Source: Halicephalobus mephisto (lineage: Eukaryota; Nematoda; Chromadorea; Rhabditida; Panagrolaimidae). From it: DNA of 64,000 bases. A model generated the notes under the pieces. It searched no databases and had not been told where the DNA came from. It worked only from the letters and a program-made list of their open reading frames with translations. Positions 43,205 through 54,600 of the stretch are shown here, one piece after another (within the stretch, counting starts at the first letter, position 1; every line of letters starts with the position of its first letter). The stretch lies in NCBI GenBank assembly GCA_009193035.1, contig SWDT01000002.1, positions 372,001 to 436,000 of the forward strand. The letters run 5' to 3'. The translations under genes and the position numbers were made by a program.

Positions 43205-46200
43205 ATGAAATTGATTAATTTTATATTTATTTTTACAATTTTATTTTTTTCTGTAAAATCGGCAGATTTGAATCCTTTCAAGTGGCTTCTGGCTCAAGCA
43301 AATTACGGTAATCCTTTGCAATTGTTGACTTCGAATTTTCCAAAAAGGATAAACGATCCCTGTCGGAGATCCGTCGATTGCCTCGAGCTGTCCAACAGCG
43401 TCTGCATCGACCAGAAGTGCCATTGTCAGATCGGCTACTTCGCCGCTCCAGAAGACGAAAACAAAAAAAATTCGATTACCGTATGCAAAAAAGGTTGAGT
43501 TTCAATTTTTTTAATAAAAAATTTTTCAAACAAATTTTAGAATCTACTGTAAAATTTCGAAACTTTCTGAATTTTTATGAAAATTTTTAGAATCTTCAAA
43601 AAATTCTGAAAATTTCAAAAATTTTAAAAAATCTCGAAATTTTGAAAAATTATATAAAAATTGAAATTTTTGAAATTTTGAAAAATTTTCAAAAAATTCT
43701 GAAAATTTCGAAAATTTAAAAAAATCTCGAAATTTTGAAAAATTATATAAAAAATTCTGAAAATCTCAAAATTCTGAAATTTCCGAAATTTTGGAAAATT
43801 TTATACAAAAAATGTGATTTTTGGTCTTATAAAAATTTCGAAATATAACATAAATGTGAAATAATCGTCACATTTTTCATATTTTGCATTTGTGATGAAA
43901 ATTAAAAATAATAATAACGATTTGTATTTTTTTACTAAAAGTACGTTTTTTGTGTAATTATTGTCTTTATCCAGAGGACTAGACGCAGTAATATAAAACA
44001 ATAATAGGGTAACATTAATGACATAAGCGCGATATCCAAGGAACATTGATATGATATGGTTCTTTTTATACTTCTTAGTTGAGAGAGGACTTATTAGTCT
44101 AGAGTGTTCTGGATATCCTTAGTCGTGGAGAATATACATCCACAACAACGATATTAATGACATAAGCGCGATATCCAAGGAACATTGTTTGATATGATGT
44201 TTCTTTTTATACTTCTTAGTTGAGAGAGGACTTATTAGTCTAGAGTGTTCTGGATATCCCTAGTCGTGGAGAATACACGTCCACAACAATAATATTAATG
44301 ACATAAGCGCAGTATCCAAGGAACACTGTCTGATATGGTTTTTTTTATACTTCTTAGTTGAGAGAGGACTTATTAGTCTAGAGTATTCTGGATATCCTTA
44401 GTCGTGGGGAATATACGTCCACAACAGTAATAAAAAAATGATTTTTAATTTTTATAATAATGTGATTAATCGTTGGCTTTAGCTTTGGAATTCATGCAAG
44501 AATGCAAAAACGTGACCGAAGGTAACCAGCAATGTCGGGAGCCCTTCGTCTGTAACGAGAGTGGATTCTGCGATTGTCCTGAGGGCTTCCTACACAACAA
44601 CACGACCATGAAGTGCATCAGAGGTTGGAATTATTTAACTTTTATTTTTACAGTATACTTTTTCAGACTGTAAGCCGAATCACATTTTGATCAAGTCAAA
44701 AGTCAACGGCAAAAGCGATATTTGTGTTCCTCGTGAGTGTTTTTTGTTATTAGATTACGGTATCGGGCAGAAAGGAGAATAACAGGGGTTCCTGTAAATA
44801 ATCAATTCAAAACTACACAAAAACCGTAAATTTTGGCTCTGTAACAAATATAAAATGTGGCATAATCACCACATTTTTCATGAATATTTGACATTTGTGA
44901 TTAATTAAAAAATAATAGTGACGATTTTCATTTGTTACTGAGACAAAAACACGCTTTTTGTGTAGTAATAGAAACATTTCGCCAAAGCTATGGCAATAAG
45001 AACATTTCGCGAAAGCTATGGCAATAAAAACATTTCGCCAAGGTTATGGCAATAAGAACATTTCGCCAAAGCTATGGCAGTAAAAACATTTCGCCAAAGC
45101 TATGGCAATAAGAACGTTTCGCCAAAGCTATGGCAATAAAAACGTTTCGCCAAATCTATGATAACACTTCGCCAATCGTTCATACAAAAAAGTATAACTT
45201 TTGGTCTGGCAACAAATATAAAATGTAGCATAATCATCACATTTTCCGTAAATATTTAATATTTGTGACGAATTAAAAACAATAGTAACGATTTTCATTT
45301 GTTACTGAGTTGACAATTATGTTTCTTTTTGTGTAGATCTTCCAGAACATTTTAATCCAGCTTAGTGGGACCTGAATTACCACCGCATTTGTCTGATTAT
45401 AGAATTTTCTGAGAATTATTCATTTTCGGGAATTTTTAAGGATATTTAATACTTTTGTTTCGAAAGGATTGTTTCAGTTCTCGAACTCGGAGAAGAGTGT
45501 TCTTACAACGAGCAGTGCACCACCCGGTACGCCCAGTGTCTCTCGGGGAGATGCCAGTGTATCTCCGGAGCCCTCAGGCGACAGAGCCAATGCGTTACTG
45601 TGAAGCAATGCCCCTTGGGGGAGGCCCCGCTGGAGAACGGGTACCCCCTCATTTGCGACCGGAAGACCCTCAAATGCCCTGAGGGAAATTACTGTCTTTT
45701 TGCTCAATTTACAGATTCTAGAGGTTTCTGTTGTCCTACGATGAAAGTGAATTGTCCAGTTGGGATCCCTCTAAGTTACGGATGTGCCAATTGTCCGTGG
45801 GAAACTCATCATTGTTTCACGTATTCCATCGGAAATCACGAACAATCCATGTGTTGTCCTAATGACTGCCCCAGGAACCTCCCGATTCGCGACGGAGACA
45901 AATGCTACGCCATCGTCGGACACGGAAGCCATTGTTCCGTCGACGGCCAATGTTTATCCGTTTTGAATTCAGTCTGCGTCGGAAATTCGAACGAAACCAA
46001 GTCCTGTCAATGTCCCGGAGGCCATATCCTCGTCGACGGCATCTGCCAGAAGGTCTCCAAACTCGGCGGAGAATGCGAATCTGATTCCGATTGTTTCATC
46101 GGTTCTAATACTGTCTGCAAAAGTGGATACTGTAGATGTGCCGAGGGTTTCATCCCCGAACCGGCCCCGACGGACTGGACCGAAAACAGGGCCTTCGCCG

Positions 46201-46988
46201 TGGAGCACTGCATCGCCGAGCCCAGCTGTCCCACCATTAACGGACTGATCCCCATCGAGCACTACGAAGACTGCTCCGGCAAAGGAGAGTGTTCAGAGGG
46301 CAAGTACTGCAGACAATGGTTCATAGACCCACTGAAAGAAAGATCCTACTCAATCTGCTGTCCAATACCAAGTAAGTCAACCTCAAAAACTCTTAAAAAA
46401 GAGCATTCCAAAATTTAAAAGCAAACCACAAAGAAACTCTAAGGGCAAGTTCACAACACAAACCTCAAAATTAGGTTATTTACCAGAGAGCAGCTCTTCT
46501 GCTCGATTCATGAGCTGGTCGTGATTTCGCGATTCTGTGAGTTGCGCGCGCGAGTGGAAAAGTAAAAAAGAACGGGCAAAGACCCATCTCACGCAGACAA
46601 CCAAAGAAAAATAATAAAAAATCTAAAAAAAAATGAATTAATTAATTTAATTTTTTTAGGTGTTAGAGAATTTGAAGAAATTTGTTCAAAATTCGGAATG
46701 AAAATGCTTCTTGCGAACGGATTAGAAACATCCAAGCAGTCCTCGGCACGGCCCTTTCGTTGTCTGCTCCCGGGCCCCGGCAGCCCCGGAGCGAGCCCCC
46801 CCGCCGACCACTGTCCCCTGGACTCGTCCTGCGTCTTCAACCCGTTCTCCTTCAACGAGGGTGTCTGCTGTCGTTACGAAAAAAAGGCCTTCAGAAGGTC
46901 TGAAAAATCTGATTCGAAAGTTGGAGGAGGATTACGTTTCGAAAGTCCGCCAGAAAGCGGAATTTTTCGCTTCCCGTTCTCAATCTAG
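43205..46988 (+). CDS. Secreted cysteine-rich protein with EB-module and lustrin-type repeats
   Basis: Five exons (43205-43493, 44483-44623, 44667-44732, 45478-46371, 46660-46988), all phase 1, give 572 residues. The start is at the signal peptide MKLINFIFIFTILFFSVKS; an in-frame ATG lies 108 bases upstream. EB-like modules (C-x-C-C-x-G pattern) appear as SVDCLELSNSVCIDQKCHCQ, QCREPFVCNESGFCDC, ECSYNEQCTTRYAQC, CSVDGQCLSVLNSVC and CESDSDCFIGSNTVCKSG. Between them are lustrin-type segments of the form CPLGEAPL...CPEGNYC...GFCC, including the last (DHCPLDSSCVFNPFSFNEG, then VCC). Proteins of this layout are extracellular, often matrix- or cuticle-associated, with no known catalysis. Constant exon phase fits module shuffling. 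Intron 1 carries a MITE and a tandem repeat; intron 3 carries two MITEs and a minisatellite. Confidence 0.9.
43804..43956. mobile_element. MITE family C, copy 4
   Basis: Termini TACAAAAAATGTGATTTTTG and AAGTACGTTTTTTGTGTA, internal TTTGTGATGAAAATTAAAAA. It lies in intron 1 of the EB/lustrin gene. Confidence 0.75.
43975..44435 (+). repeat. Tandem repeat, ~148-bp unit, three copies
   Basis: Each unit has ATTAATGACATAAGCGCGAT, TTAGTTGAGAGAGGACTTAT and TGGATATCCTTAGTCGTGG. Copies are over 95% alike by eye, so the expansion is recent. It lies directly before exon 2 of the EB/lustrin gene. Confidence 0.9.
44814..44964. mobile_element. MITE family C, copy 5
   Basis: Termini TACACAAAAACCGTAAATTT and AACACGCTTTTTGTGTA. 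It lies in intron 3 of the EB/lustrin gene, separated from copy 6 only by a minisatellite. Confidence 0.8.
44970..45175 (+). repeat. 28-bp minisatellite between two MITEs
   Basis: Seven copies of AACATTTCGCCAAAGCTATG plus GCAATAAG. The TTTCGCCAAAG portion is shared with minisatellite B elsewhere. The array exactly bridges MITE copies 5 and 6. Confidence 0.88.
45183..45335. mobile_element. MITE family C, copy 6
   Basis: Termini TACAAAAAAGTATAACTTTT and TATGTTTCTTTTTGTGTA. The internal CATAATCATCACATTTTCCG and TAACGATTTTCATTTGTTAC blocks match copy 5. Confidence 0.8.
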
Positions 46989-47072
46989 TTCTCCAGAAGG
47001 CTTCGACAATGTCTTCTCCATCAACATTAATAATTAGTACAATTGTTTCCCCAAGTCAAGGGGGACTAAATA

Positions 47073-47608
47073 CGGCTGCACGAAAGTTGTCCCCCAGCGA
47101 CATTTGCTCTCTCTCTATTTCGTAATCTTTATCCCGTTTTTATATTAATTGTTTTATAATTAAATCAACTTAATATCTTACTTAAGAAGAAATTAATTTA
47201 AAAAGAATTTCGAAATCAGTAAGAATTGAAAAAGAGAAAAATAAGGGACCAATGTTGCTGGGAAATTGTGTGATATTTATTTTCTTTATTTCGTAATCTT
47301 TATCCCGTTTTTATATTAATTTTCTTATAATTAACTCAATATCTTAGTTAAGAAGAAATTAATTTAGAAAGAATTTCGAGATTTGTGCAGATCAAAAAAG
47401 AGAAAAATAAGGGGGCAATGTCGCTGGGAAGTTGTGTGATATTTATTTTCTCTATTTCGTAATCTTTATCCCGTTTTTATATTAATTTTTTTATAATCAA
47501 TTTAATATCTTAATTAAGAAAAAATTAATTTAAAAAGAATTTCGAAATCAGTAAAAATTGAAAAAAATAGAGAGCAGATGTCGCTGGGGACAAATGTAGT
47601 ACAGTCGT
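47073..47608. mobile_element. Element G: complete MITE with ~40-bp inverted ends
   Basis: The left end CGGCTGCACG...GTTGTCCCCCAGCGACATTTGC and the right end GCAGATGTCGCTGGGGAC...GTACAGTCG are inverted repeats over about 40 bases. TAAATA flanks both sides (47067-47072 and 47609-47614), fitting a target-site duplication. The interior is three ~185-base subrepeats (ATTTATTTTCTTTATTTCG, AAAGAATTTCGAAATCAGT). Fragments are at 8290-8460, 33640-34345 and 59985-60110. There is no coding capacity. Confidence 0.85.
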
Positions 47609-48463
47609 TAAATACCGTTTCTTAGTGTTTTGAAGGCCTGCCTATTGAATTAACGGCTACTGTGAAACTTGACTGAAAATAAAGCCTTTAGACATGTGGT
47701 TCATCAAAAAATCGGAATTTTGTGAATGGTTTCGGTGCTCTAAAATGCCATAGGTATTTTTATAATTTTCCTAAATCCAGAAAAATCTAAAAAACATCAA
47801 AAATCAAAAGTTCTCGAAATTCTTGTCGAGACATTTGAAAAAAATTCTATCGTAAATGTTTACTTTTTTACATAATATAACTTTCAAATTTCAAAAAACA
47901 AAATGAATTCAAAATTTTGTACTTTTTGGTCCCGAATGGAAAATCTAAAAATTCTTGTCGAGACATTTGAAAAAATTGTATCATAAATAGTTATTTTTTT
48001 TGTGTAATATAACTTTCAAACTTCAAAAAACAAAATGAATTCGAAATTTTGTACTTTTTGGTCCCGAATGGAAAATCTAAAAATTCTTGTCGAGATGATT
48101 TTTGAACCTTTGTAATAAAATTTTTACTTTTACAATAACACAACTTTGTTTACTGAAATTCTTTGAAATCCAAAAAAATTCAAGAACACTCTCGGCCTAA
48201 TCAAATTTCGTCAATTTTAACATTTCAAAGATCCAAAACTCAAAATTCCAAGAAACACTCAAAAAACAACTTAAAAAATCTGTTTGACGCCGGGCCGAAG
48301 GCACTTTGGTTTCAACTTGGACCAGGAACATTTGAAAATTCATCTGTAACTCTTACGAATCCTACTGGGAGTTCTATTTTTCCACAAAAACCGAAAAAAA
48401 TTCATTTTTTTTAAAATTCTATATCGATAAAAACTGAATATCAGTTTTTTTTGTCTAATCAAA

Positions 48464-49070
48464 ACACAAAAAGGGTAGATTAAAAGGGTTGTAATTTATT
48501 GGATACATTATATTGAATGTATGTGGTAGAATAAATACCATATGCCGATATCAGCCTGATGATAAATATATCGAATACAATGTATCCGACACATCACAAT
48601 AGTTTTAATGTGTTCATATAGTGTTCAATACATCGATATCAACTTAGTATATCCATGTATTCAATGTAATATATCCGATACATCAGAACCATTTTAATAC
48701 ATCTATATATCATATATCATGTACTGATATCAACTTAGTATATCCATGTATTGAATGTAATATATCGATACATCAGAATCATTCTAATGTATTTATATAT
48801 CATATTCAACTCATAGATATCATACTTAATATATCGATATATCAAAATCGTTTCATTGTATCTATATGTCATATATCATGTACTGATATCATACTTCATA
48901 TATCCATACATTAAATATGATATATAAATACATCAGAACCGTTCTAATGTATTTATATATTATTTTCAATTCACAAATATCAACTTAGTATATCTGGTGC
49001 ATAAAATGCAATATATCCAGTAAATCAGAATTTTTTAACATTTCGATAAATTACCTACTATGTACCTATT
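48464..49070 (+). repeat. Dispersed repeat F, copy 2
   Basis: Same orientation and near-identical start as 27131-27890, but with fewer internal subrepeats (about four instead of six), so the family varies by unit loss or gain. Confidence 0.85.
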
Positions 49071-49489
49071 TTTCGTGAATTTAATGAAAAAAAACTTAAA
49101 AAAACATCTTGTTTTTTTACAAAATTTTAATTTTATTGACTAGGATTTTTAAAATTCTAATATTTTTCAAAAATGAAACGTTCTGCAAATTTCAGAATTC
49201 TGTGGAAAATTTTGACTTTTTTTAAAACTATTTTAATTTTTGAAACTTTTCAAAATGCATTGTATTTTTTTTAAATTTCCATAATTTTGAAATTTTTTAA
49301 AAATTTTATAGAATGTTTTCGAATTTTTCTAGAATTTTATAGAAAATTTCAGAAATTTGCATAATTTTATAAAATTTTCCAAATTTTTTATTAATTTTAT
49401 AAAATTATCCAGAAATGTATTTTTTAAATTTCAAAAAATAATTTTAAAATTTTATAAAAATTTTCGAATTTTTTCTTCAAATAAAAGTT

Positions 49490-50510
49490 TTTAAAATTGA
49501 AATAAAAGTTTTTTCTTGAAATAAAAATTTTTAAAATTGAAATAAAAGTTTTAAAAATTGAAATAAAAATTTTTTCTTCAGATAAAAATTTTTAAAATTT
49601 GAATAAAAATTTTTAAAATTGAAATAAAAAGTTTTAAAATTTGAATAAAAAATTTTTTTTGAAATAAAAGTTTTTAAAATTCAAAATTGAAAGTCATTGA
49701 AGCTTCATCGAGTAAGTTATTCATTTTTTTTAAGTCAATATTTTTATTTTTATTTTTTTTAATTTTGAAATAACTCATTTGTCATTTTTCCGTTTTTCAT
49801 AATTCAATTTTTAATATATTAATATTTTTTTCAAAATCGATTAAAATTTTTCAAAAATTTGAAATTTAATTATTTTAAAATCATTAATTTTCAAAATTAT
49901 TTAAAAATAAAAAAATTTTAAAATTATTTTTTTTAATTTAAAAAGTAAATTTTTTTATAATTTTAGAAAATTCATAAAAAATTTTATTTTTTATTTTTTA
50001 TGATAATTTAATTTTTGAATAGTTTTAGAAAATTAATAAAAATTTAATTTTTTTATTTTTAAAAATTAATTTTTAAACTTTTAATGATAATTTAATTTTT
50101 GAATTTTTGAATAATTTTAAAAAATTAATAAAAATTTTTATTTTTTAAACTTTTATATAATTTTATTTTTGGATAATTTTAAAAAATTAATAAAAAATTT
50201 TATTTTTTTATGATTTTTGAATTTTTGGATAATTTTAGAAAATTAATAAAAAATTTATTTTTTAAACTTTTTTATAATTTTATTTTTGGATAATTTTAGA
50301 AAATTCATAAAAATTTTTATTTTTTAAACTTTTTTATGATAATTTAATTTTTGAATTTTTTTATAATTTTAGAAAAGTAATAAAAAATTTATTTTTTTAT
50401 TTTTTTATGACAATTTAATTTTTGAATTTTTGAATAATTTTTGAATAATTTTAGAAAATTAATAAAAAATTTATTTTTTTATTTTTTTATGATAATTTAA
50501 TTTTTGAATT
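49490..50510 (+). repeat. AT-only tandem tract
   Basis: Units such as TTTTAAAATTGAAATAAAAG (49490-49690) and TAATTTTAGAAAATTAATAA with TTTTTATGATAATTTAAT (about 49960-50510). There is no gene signal in 1 kb. Confidence 0.7.
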
Positions 50511-50869
50511 TTTGGATAATTTTAGAAAATCGATTGGACCTGATAGAAATTCAGATTTGAGATGCACGAGGAGGAGCGGTTTCCGTCTTCTAGTCCAGAA
50601 TGCGAAAGTAAAAATTTTCTTTGTGCTAAAGCCGAAAAAAATTTTCACTTTTGTTCTTTTTTTTCCAGGACAAAATCTGATAATCAACTCGTAAGTTTTT
50701 TTTCATCATTTTTTTAAAAATATTAATTTTAAAAAAGTTTAATTTTAAAATTTTAAACATTTTTTTAAAATTTGAAAAAATATAACAAAAAATAAATTAG
50801 AAAACAAATTAAACAATTTTCGTGGGTGGGATTATTTTGATTTATTTTATTGATATTTTCGTTTTTTGA

Positions 50870-51620
50870 AGATGTATTTTAAGCAGTGGTCCCGCCACGA
50901 ATAGTTTTTAATTTGTTGTTTAATTCCGAATTTAATTAATGATCTTTGAGGACTTCGTGGCGGGACCATTGTGGTATATTTTCTAATTTCTAATTTCTTA
51001 ATTTTTAAATGTGTATGTTAGCTAATAATCCCGCCACGAATAGTTTTTAATTTGTTTTTAAATTTCGAACTTAATTAATAATCTTTGAGCAACTTTCATG
51101 ACGGGATCAGTAATTGAAATACATATTCAAAAAACGAAAATATTAATAAAACAAATCACAATGGTCCCGCCACGAATGATATTTAATTCATTTTTCAACT
51201 TTGAACTTGCCTAATAGTCAAAAGATTTTCATGGCAGGACCATTAGTTAAAGTTTGACTTTAAAAATAAACAAACAACTACTAAGTAGTTTGTGGTCCCG
51301 CCACGAACAATGTTTAATTTATTTTTCAATTATGAATTTGGTTAATTATTTTTTAAAAAGTATTCGTTATGTGACCAGGGACTATTTAGAAGTTTTTATT
51401 TATTTCAAAATTAACTCAAAAGTAATGGTCCCGCCAAGAACAATGTTTAATTTATTTTTTAACTATGAACTTGATCAATTATTTTTTAAAAAATATTCGT
51501 TATGTGACCAGGGACTATTTAAAAAGTTTTTATTTATTTCAAAATTAACTCGAAAGTAATGGTCCCGCCACGAACTATGTTTGACTCATTTTTTAACTAT
51601 GAACTTGGTCACGATTTTTT
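50870..51620 (+). repeat. Tandem repeat, ~125-135 bp unit, six copies
   Basis: Each copy has ATGGTCCCGCCACGAA followed by TATGTTTAATTTATTTTTCA and GAACTTGGTTAATTATT. Several contain the same core again in inverse (TTCGTGGCGGGACCATT near 50957). This is the most regular carrier of the shared core, spelled with CC at the variable centre. It ends about 15 bases before the probable acceptor of the receptor's first coding exon. Confidence 0.88.
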
Positions 51621-51680
51621 AATGTTGTTAGATTGCAGAAATGGCGTAAAAGAACGAAGCTATTAAGTCCGTTCGGAAGC

Positions 51681-54600
51681 ATGTTGTTGAGTTTTCCGTT
51701 GCTTCTGTTATTCCACAATTCGACGAATTCCTTGATGAAAGACCAGAAGACGATCATTTGGGAACCAATTCAGAACAAAAATATCCGACCTGAATTTGGA
51801 TATTTGGAATCTCTTCTGAAATTGCCAAATACGAACGTCGAAATCGGACAAAAAAATCCAAATCATCAACGGCATCGGCACAAGCCCAAACTTCCGGAAG
51901 AAATCCAGAAACAGGTCCAGAAGGCCTTCCAAAGAAGTAGGTCAATTACCGTAATCCCCGATTGTTCAGTCAAAAGTTGAAATTCACCGAATTAAATTTA
52001 ATTCAATTTTTTTGAATAATTAAATTTAAAAATTTTCAAATTTTTGCAATTTGAAAAAACCAAAGTTGTGTAAAGTCGATAAAAAACAAAAATAATTTTT
52101 TTATCCGCTTAATTCCAGGAATAATTACATTATTATAAATAATAACAATAGATGTTTTGAAAAAAAAGTTACTTTTTTTTGAAACTTTTATATTTTAATT
52201 TTGCAATTATAATTGAAAAAGTACTCAAATACTGTAATAAAACCCATAGATTCTAAATCTGGAATCAGAATTAAAAAACACTCTTCAGAATCCTGGGTAC
52301 TGGAGACCAATTTTCGATTTTGATTTTAGGATGTTTTAAAATATCTCTAAAGTAGATCAAAAAATACTCAAATACTGTAATAAAACCCATAGATTCTGAA
52401 TCTGGAATCAGAATTAAAAACCAATCTTCAGAACTCAGGATTCTGGAGTACATGACACCTATCAGAGATTTCTGTCCAAAGCACTTATCTTCCAAATTCG
52501 AAGTTAGAATTCTGCAAAAGTACTCAAATACAGTAATAAAACCCATAGATGCTGAATCTGGAATCAGAATTAAAAATCGATCATCAGAATCCTGGGTACT
52601 GAAGACCAATTTTCGATTCTGATTTTAGGATGTTTTTAAATATCTCTAAAGTAGATCAAAAAATACTCAAATACTGTAATAAAACCCATAGATTCTGAAT
52701 CTGGAATCAGAATTAAAAACCAATCTTCAGAATTCAGGATTCTGAAAACTAACTCTAGATTTTAAGGATATCTGAAATTTTATATAAAACTATAAAAATA
52801 AAAACCTACCTAAAATGCCTTTTAAAATACTATATGCAGATGTGAAGTTGTTTAAAATTATTTATTTTTTATTTTCAAATCAAAGTTACAAAAACTGAAA
52901 CAATAATTTAGGACAGAAATATCACGTCATTGATAAACTTTTTTCGAAACAAATTTTGTGGAATTTTAAAATTCAGATTCTGGAAATTTATGGATTTTAA
53001 TAATTCAAAAAAATTTCAGAAGCCATTGCTGATGGAACTGAGGAATTACTGTATAAAACTTTACTGGATCCGAATTACTACGAAAAAAACGTAAGACCGA
53101 CAGTTCATCATTCCGTGGCGACGAACGTGACTTTTGGGTTTTTGCTGAACCAGATTGTGGAGATGGACGAGAGGAACCAGGTCTTGACGACGAGGTGCTG
53201 GTTGAACGTCAACTGGATCGACAAACGGCTGTCTTGGAATTCTACTGAGTGGGAGGGGATAAAGGCGATATATGTACCGTATAAGAAACTTTGGACACCT
53301 GATATAATTTTAGTCAACAATGCTGTCAGAGAATACGACGCTTCTATCATGAGCACGGACATCATGGCGACTTCAGAAGGGAACGTTACTTGGCTTTTTT
53401 CTGGACTTTTTACGTCGTCTTGTCAGATGAGGGTACGGTATTACCCCTTCGACTCCCAGGAGTGCGAATTAAGGTTCGCTTCCTGGTCTCATGACGTCAC
53501 CGAAATCGATTTGGTTCTCACCACGAATCAGGGCGATTTGTCGAGTTACCTAAATTCCACAGAATTCGATCTAGTCGAGATGTGGGCCGACAGACAAATC
53601 CACAGATTCCCCACGGACAACACTTCTCTCTGGCCCACAATTGCGATAAAAATAAAAATGGAAAGAAGACCTTTATTCTACGTTTTCAACCATGTAAGTC
53701 AACAACACAACTGATCAAGAAAAAAGCGTAACTTTCGGCGCATTAATAAATCCAAATCGTCACTGTTATTTTTTAATTTTTAAATCAAAGTTACAAAAAT
53801 TGAAACACGAACACTGAGGACAGAAATGTTCCATCACGTGCTGATCGGACATTTACCGTATTTTTTTAGAGATTTTTTACGAAAATTTTCATTACTGTAC
53901 TTTTATTTTTTAATACTTTGAAATATGATTTAAGATTACTGTACTTTTTATTTTTTAGTATTTTGAGGTGTGATTTGGGATTACTGTATTTCTACTTTTT
54001 GGTATTTTGAAATATGATTTAGGATTACTGTACTTTTAATTTTTAGTACTTTGAGGTGTGATTTGGGATTACTGTACTTTCACTTTTTGATATTTTGAAA
54101 TATGATTTAGGATTACTGTACTTTTAATTTTTAGTACTTTGAAGTATGATTTAGGATTACCGTACTTTTAATTTTTAATACTTTGAAGTGCGATTTAAGA
54201 CTACTGTACTTTTAATTTTTAGTACTTTGAAGTGTGATTTGGGATTACTGTACTTTTACTTTTTAGTATTTTGAGGTGTGATTTTGGATTAATGATGGGT
54301 TCTAGATCCTTCCTTGTATGTTGATCTCAGCGATGGCCGTTTTCGCCTTCTCGATGCCTCCAGAAACCGGCGAGAAAATTAACATGTCGATCACGACGAT
54401 GTTGTCCATGGGGGTCTATCTGCAGTCGATCACGGAGTCGATTCCGCCGACTTCAGATGCGGTTCCTATCATCGGACAATATTATGTGGCTTCTCTTTTC
54501 ATCGTTTGCTTAGCCACAGCGATGAATGTTATGTCGTTGAATGTTCATCGGGAGGGAATCATCAGTCAAGGAAGACATGTTCCTTGGTGGATGGAGAAGT

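Larger units (their letters stand above)
46989..51680. other. Intergenic interval before the nicotinic-type receptor
   Basis: Contents in order: element G (47073-47608); unique DNA 47615-47760; a tandem repeat with AATTCTTGTCGAGACATTTG core (47815-48120); unique DNA with spurious frames (48160-48420); repeat F copy 2 (48464-49070); AT-only tandem tract (49130-50510); a short GC-richer stretch 50525-50690 with acceptor- and donor-like sites (TTTTCCAG at 50669; CTCGTAAG at 50688) that may be non-coding 5' exons of the downstream gene; then the tandem array 50870-51620. Confidence 0.5.

Noticed and set aside
45784..46262. Frames on both strands inside the EB/lustrin exon 4
   Set aside because: Shadows of a strongly coding, cysteine-patterned exon.
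51254..51559. 101-codon plus-strand frame
   Set aside because: It is a translation of two copies of the GGTCCCGCCACGAA tandem repeat.
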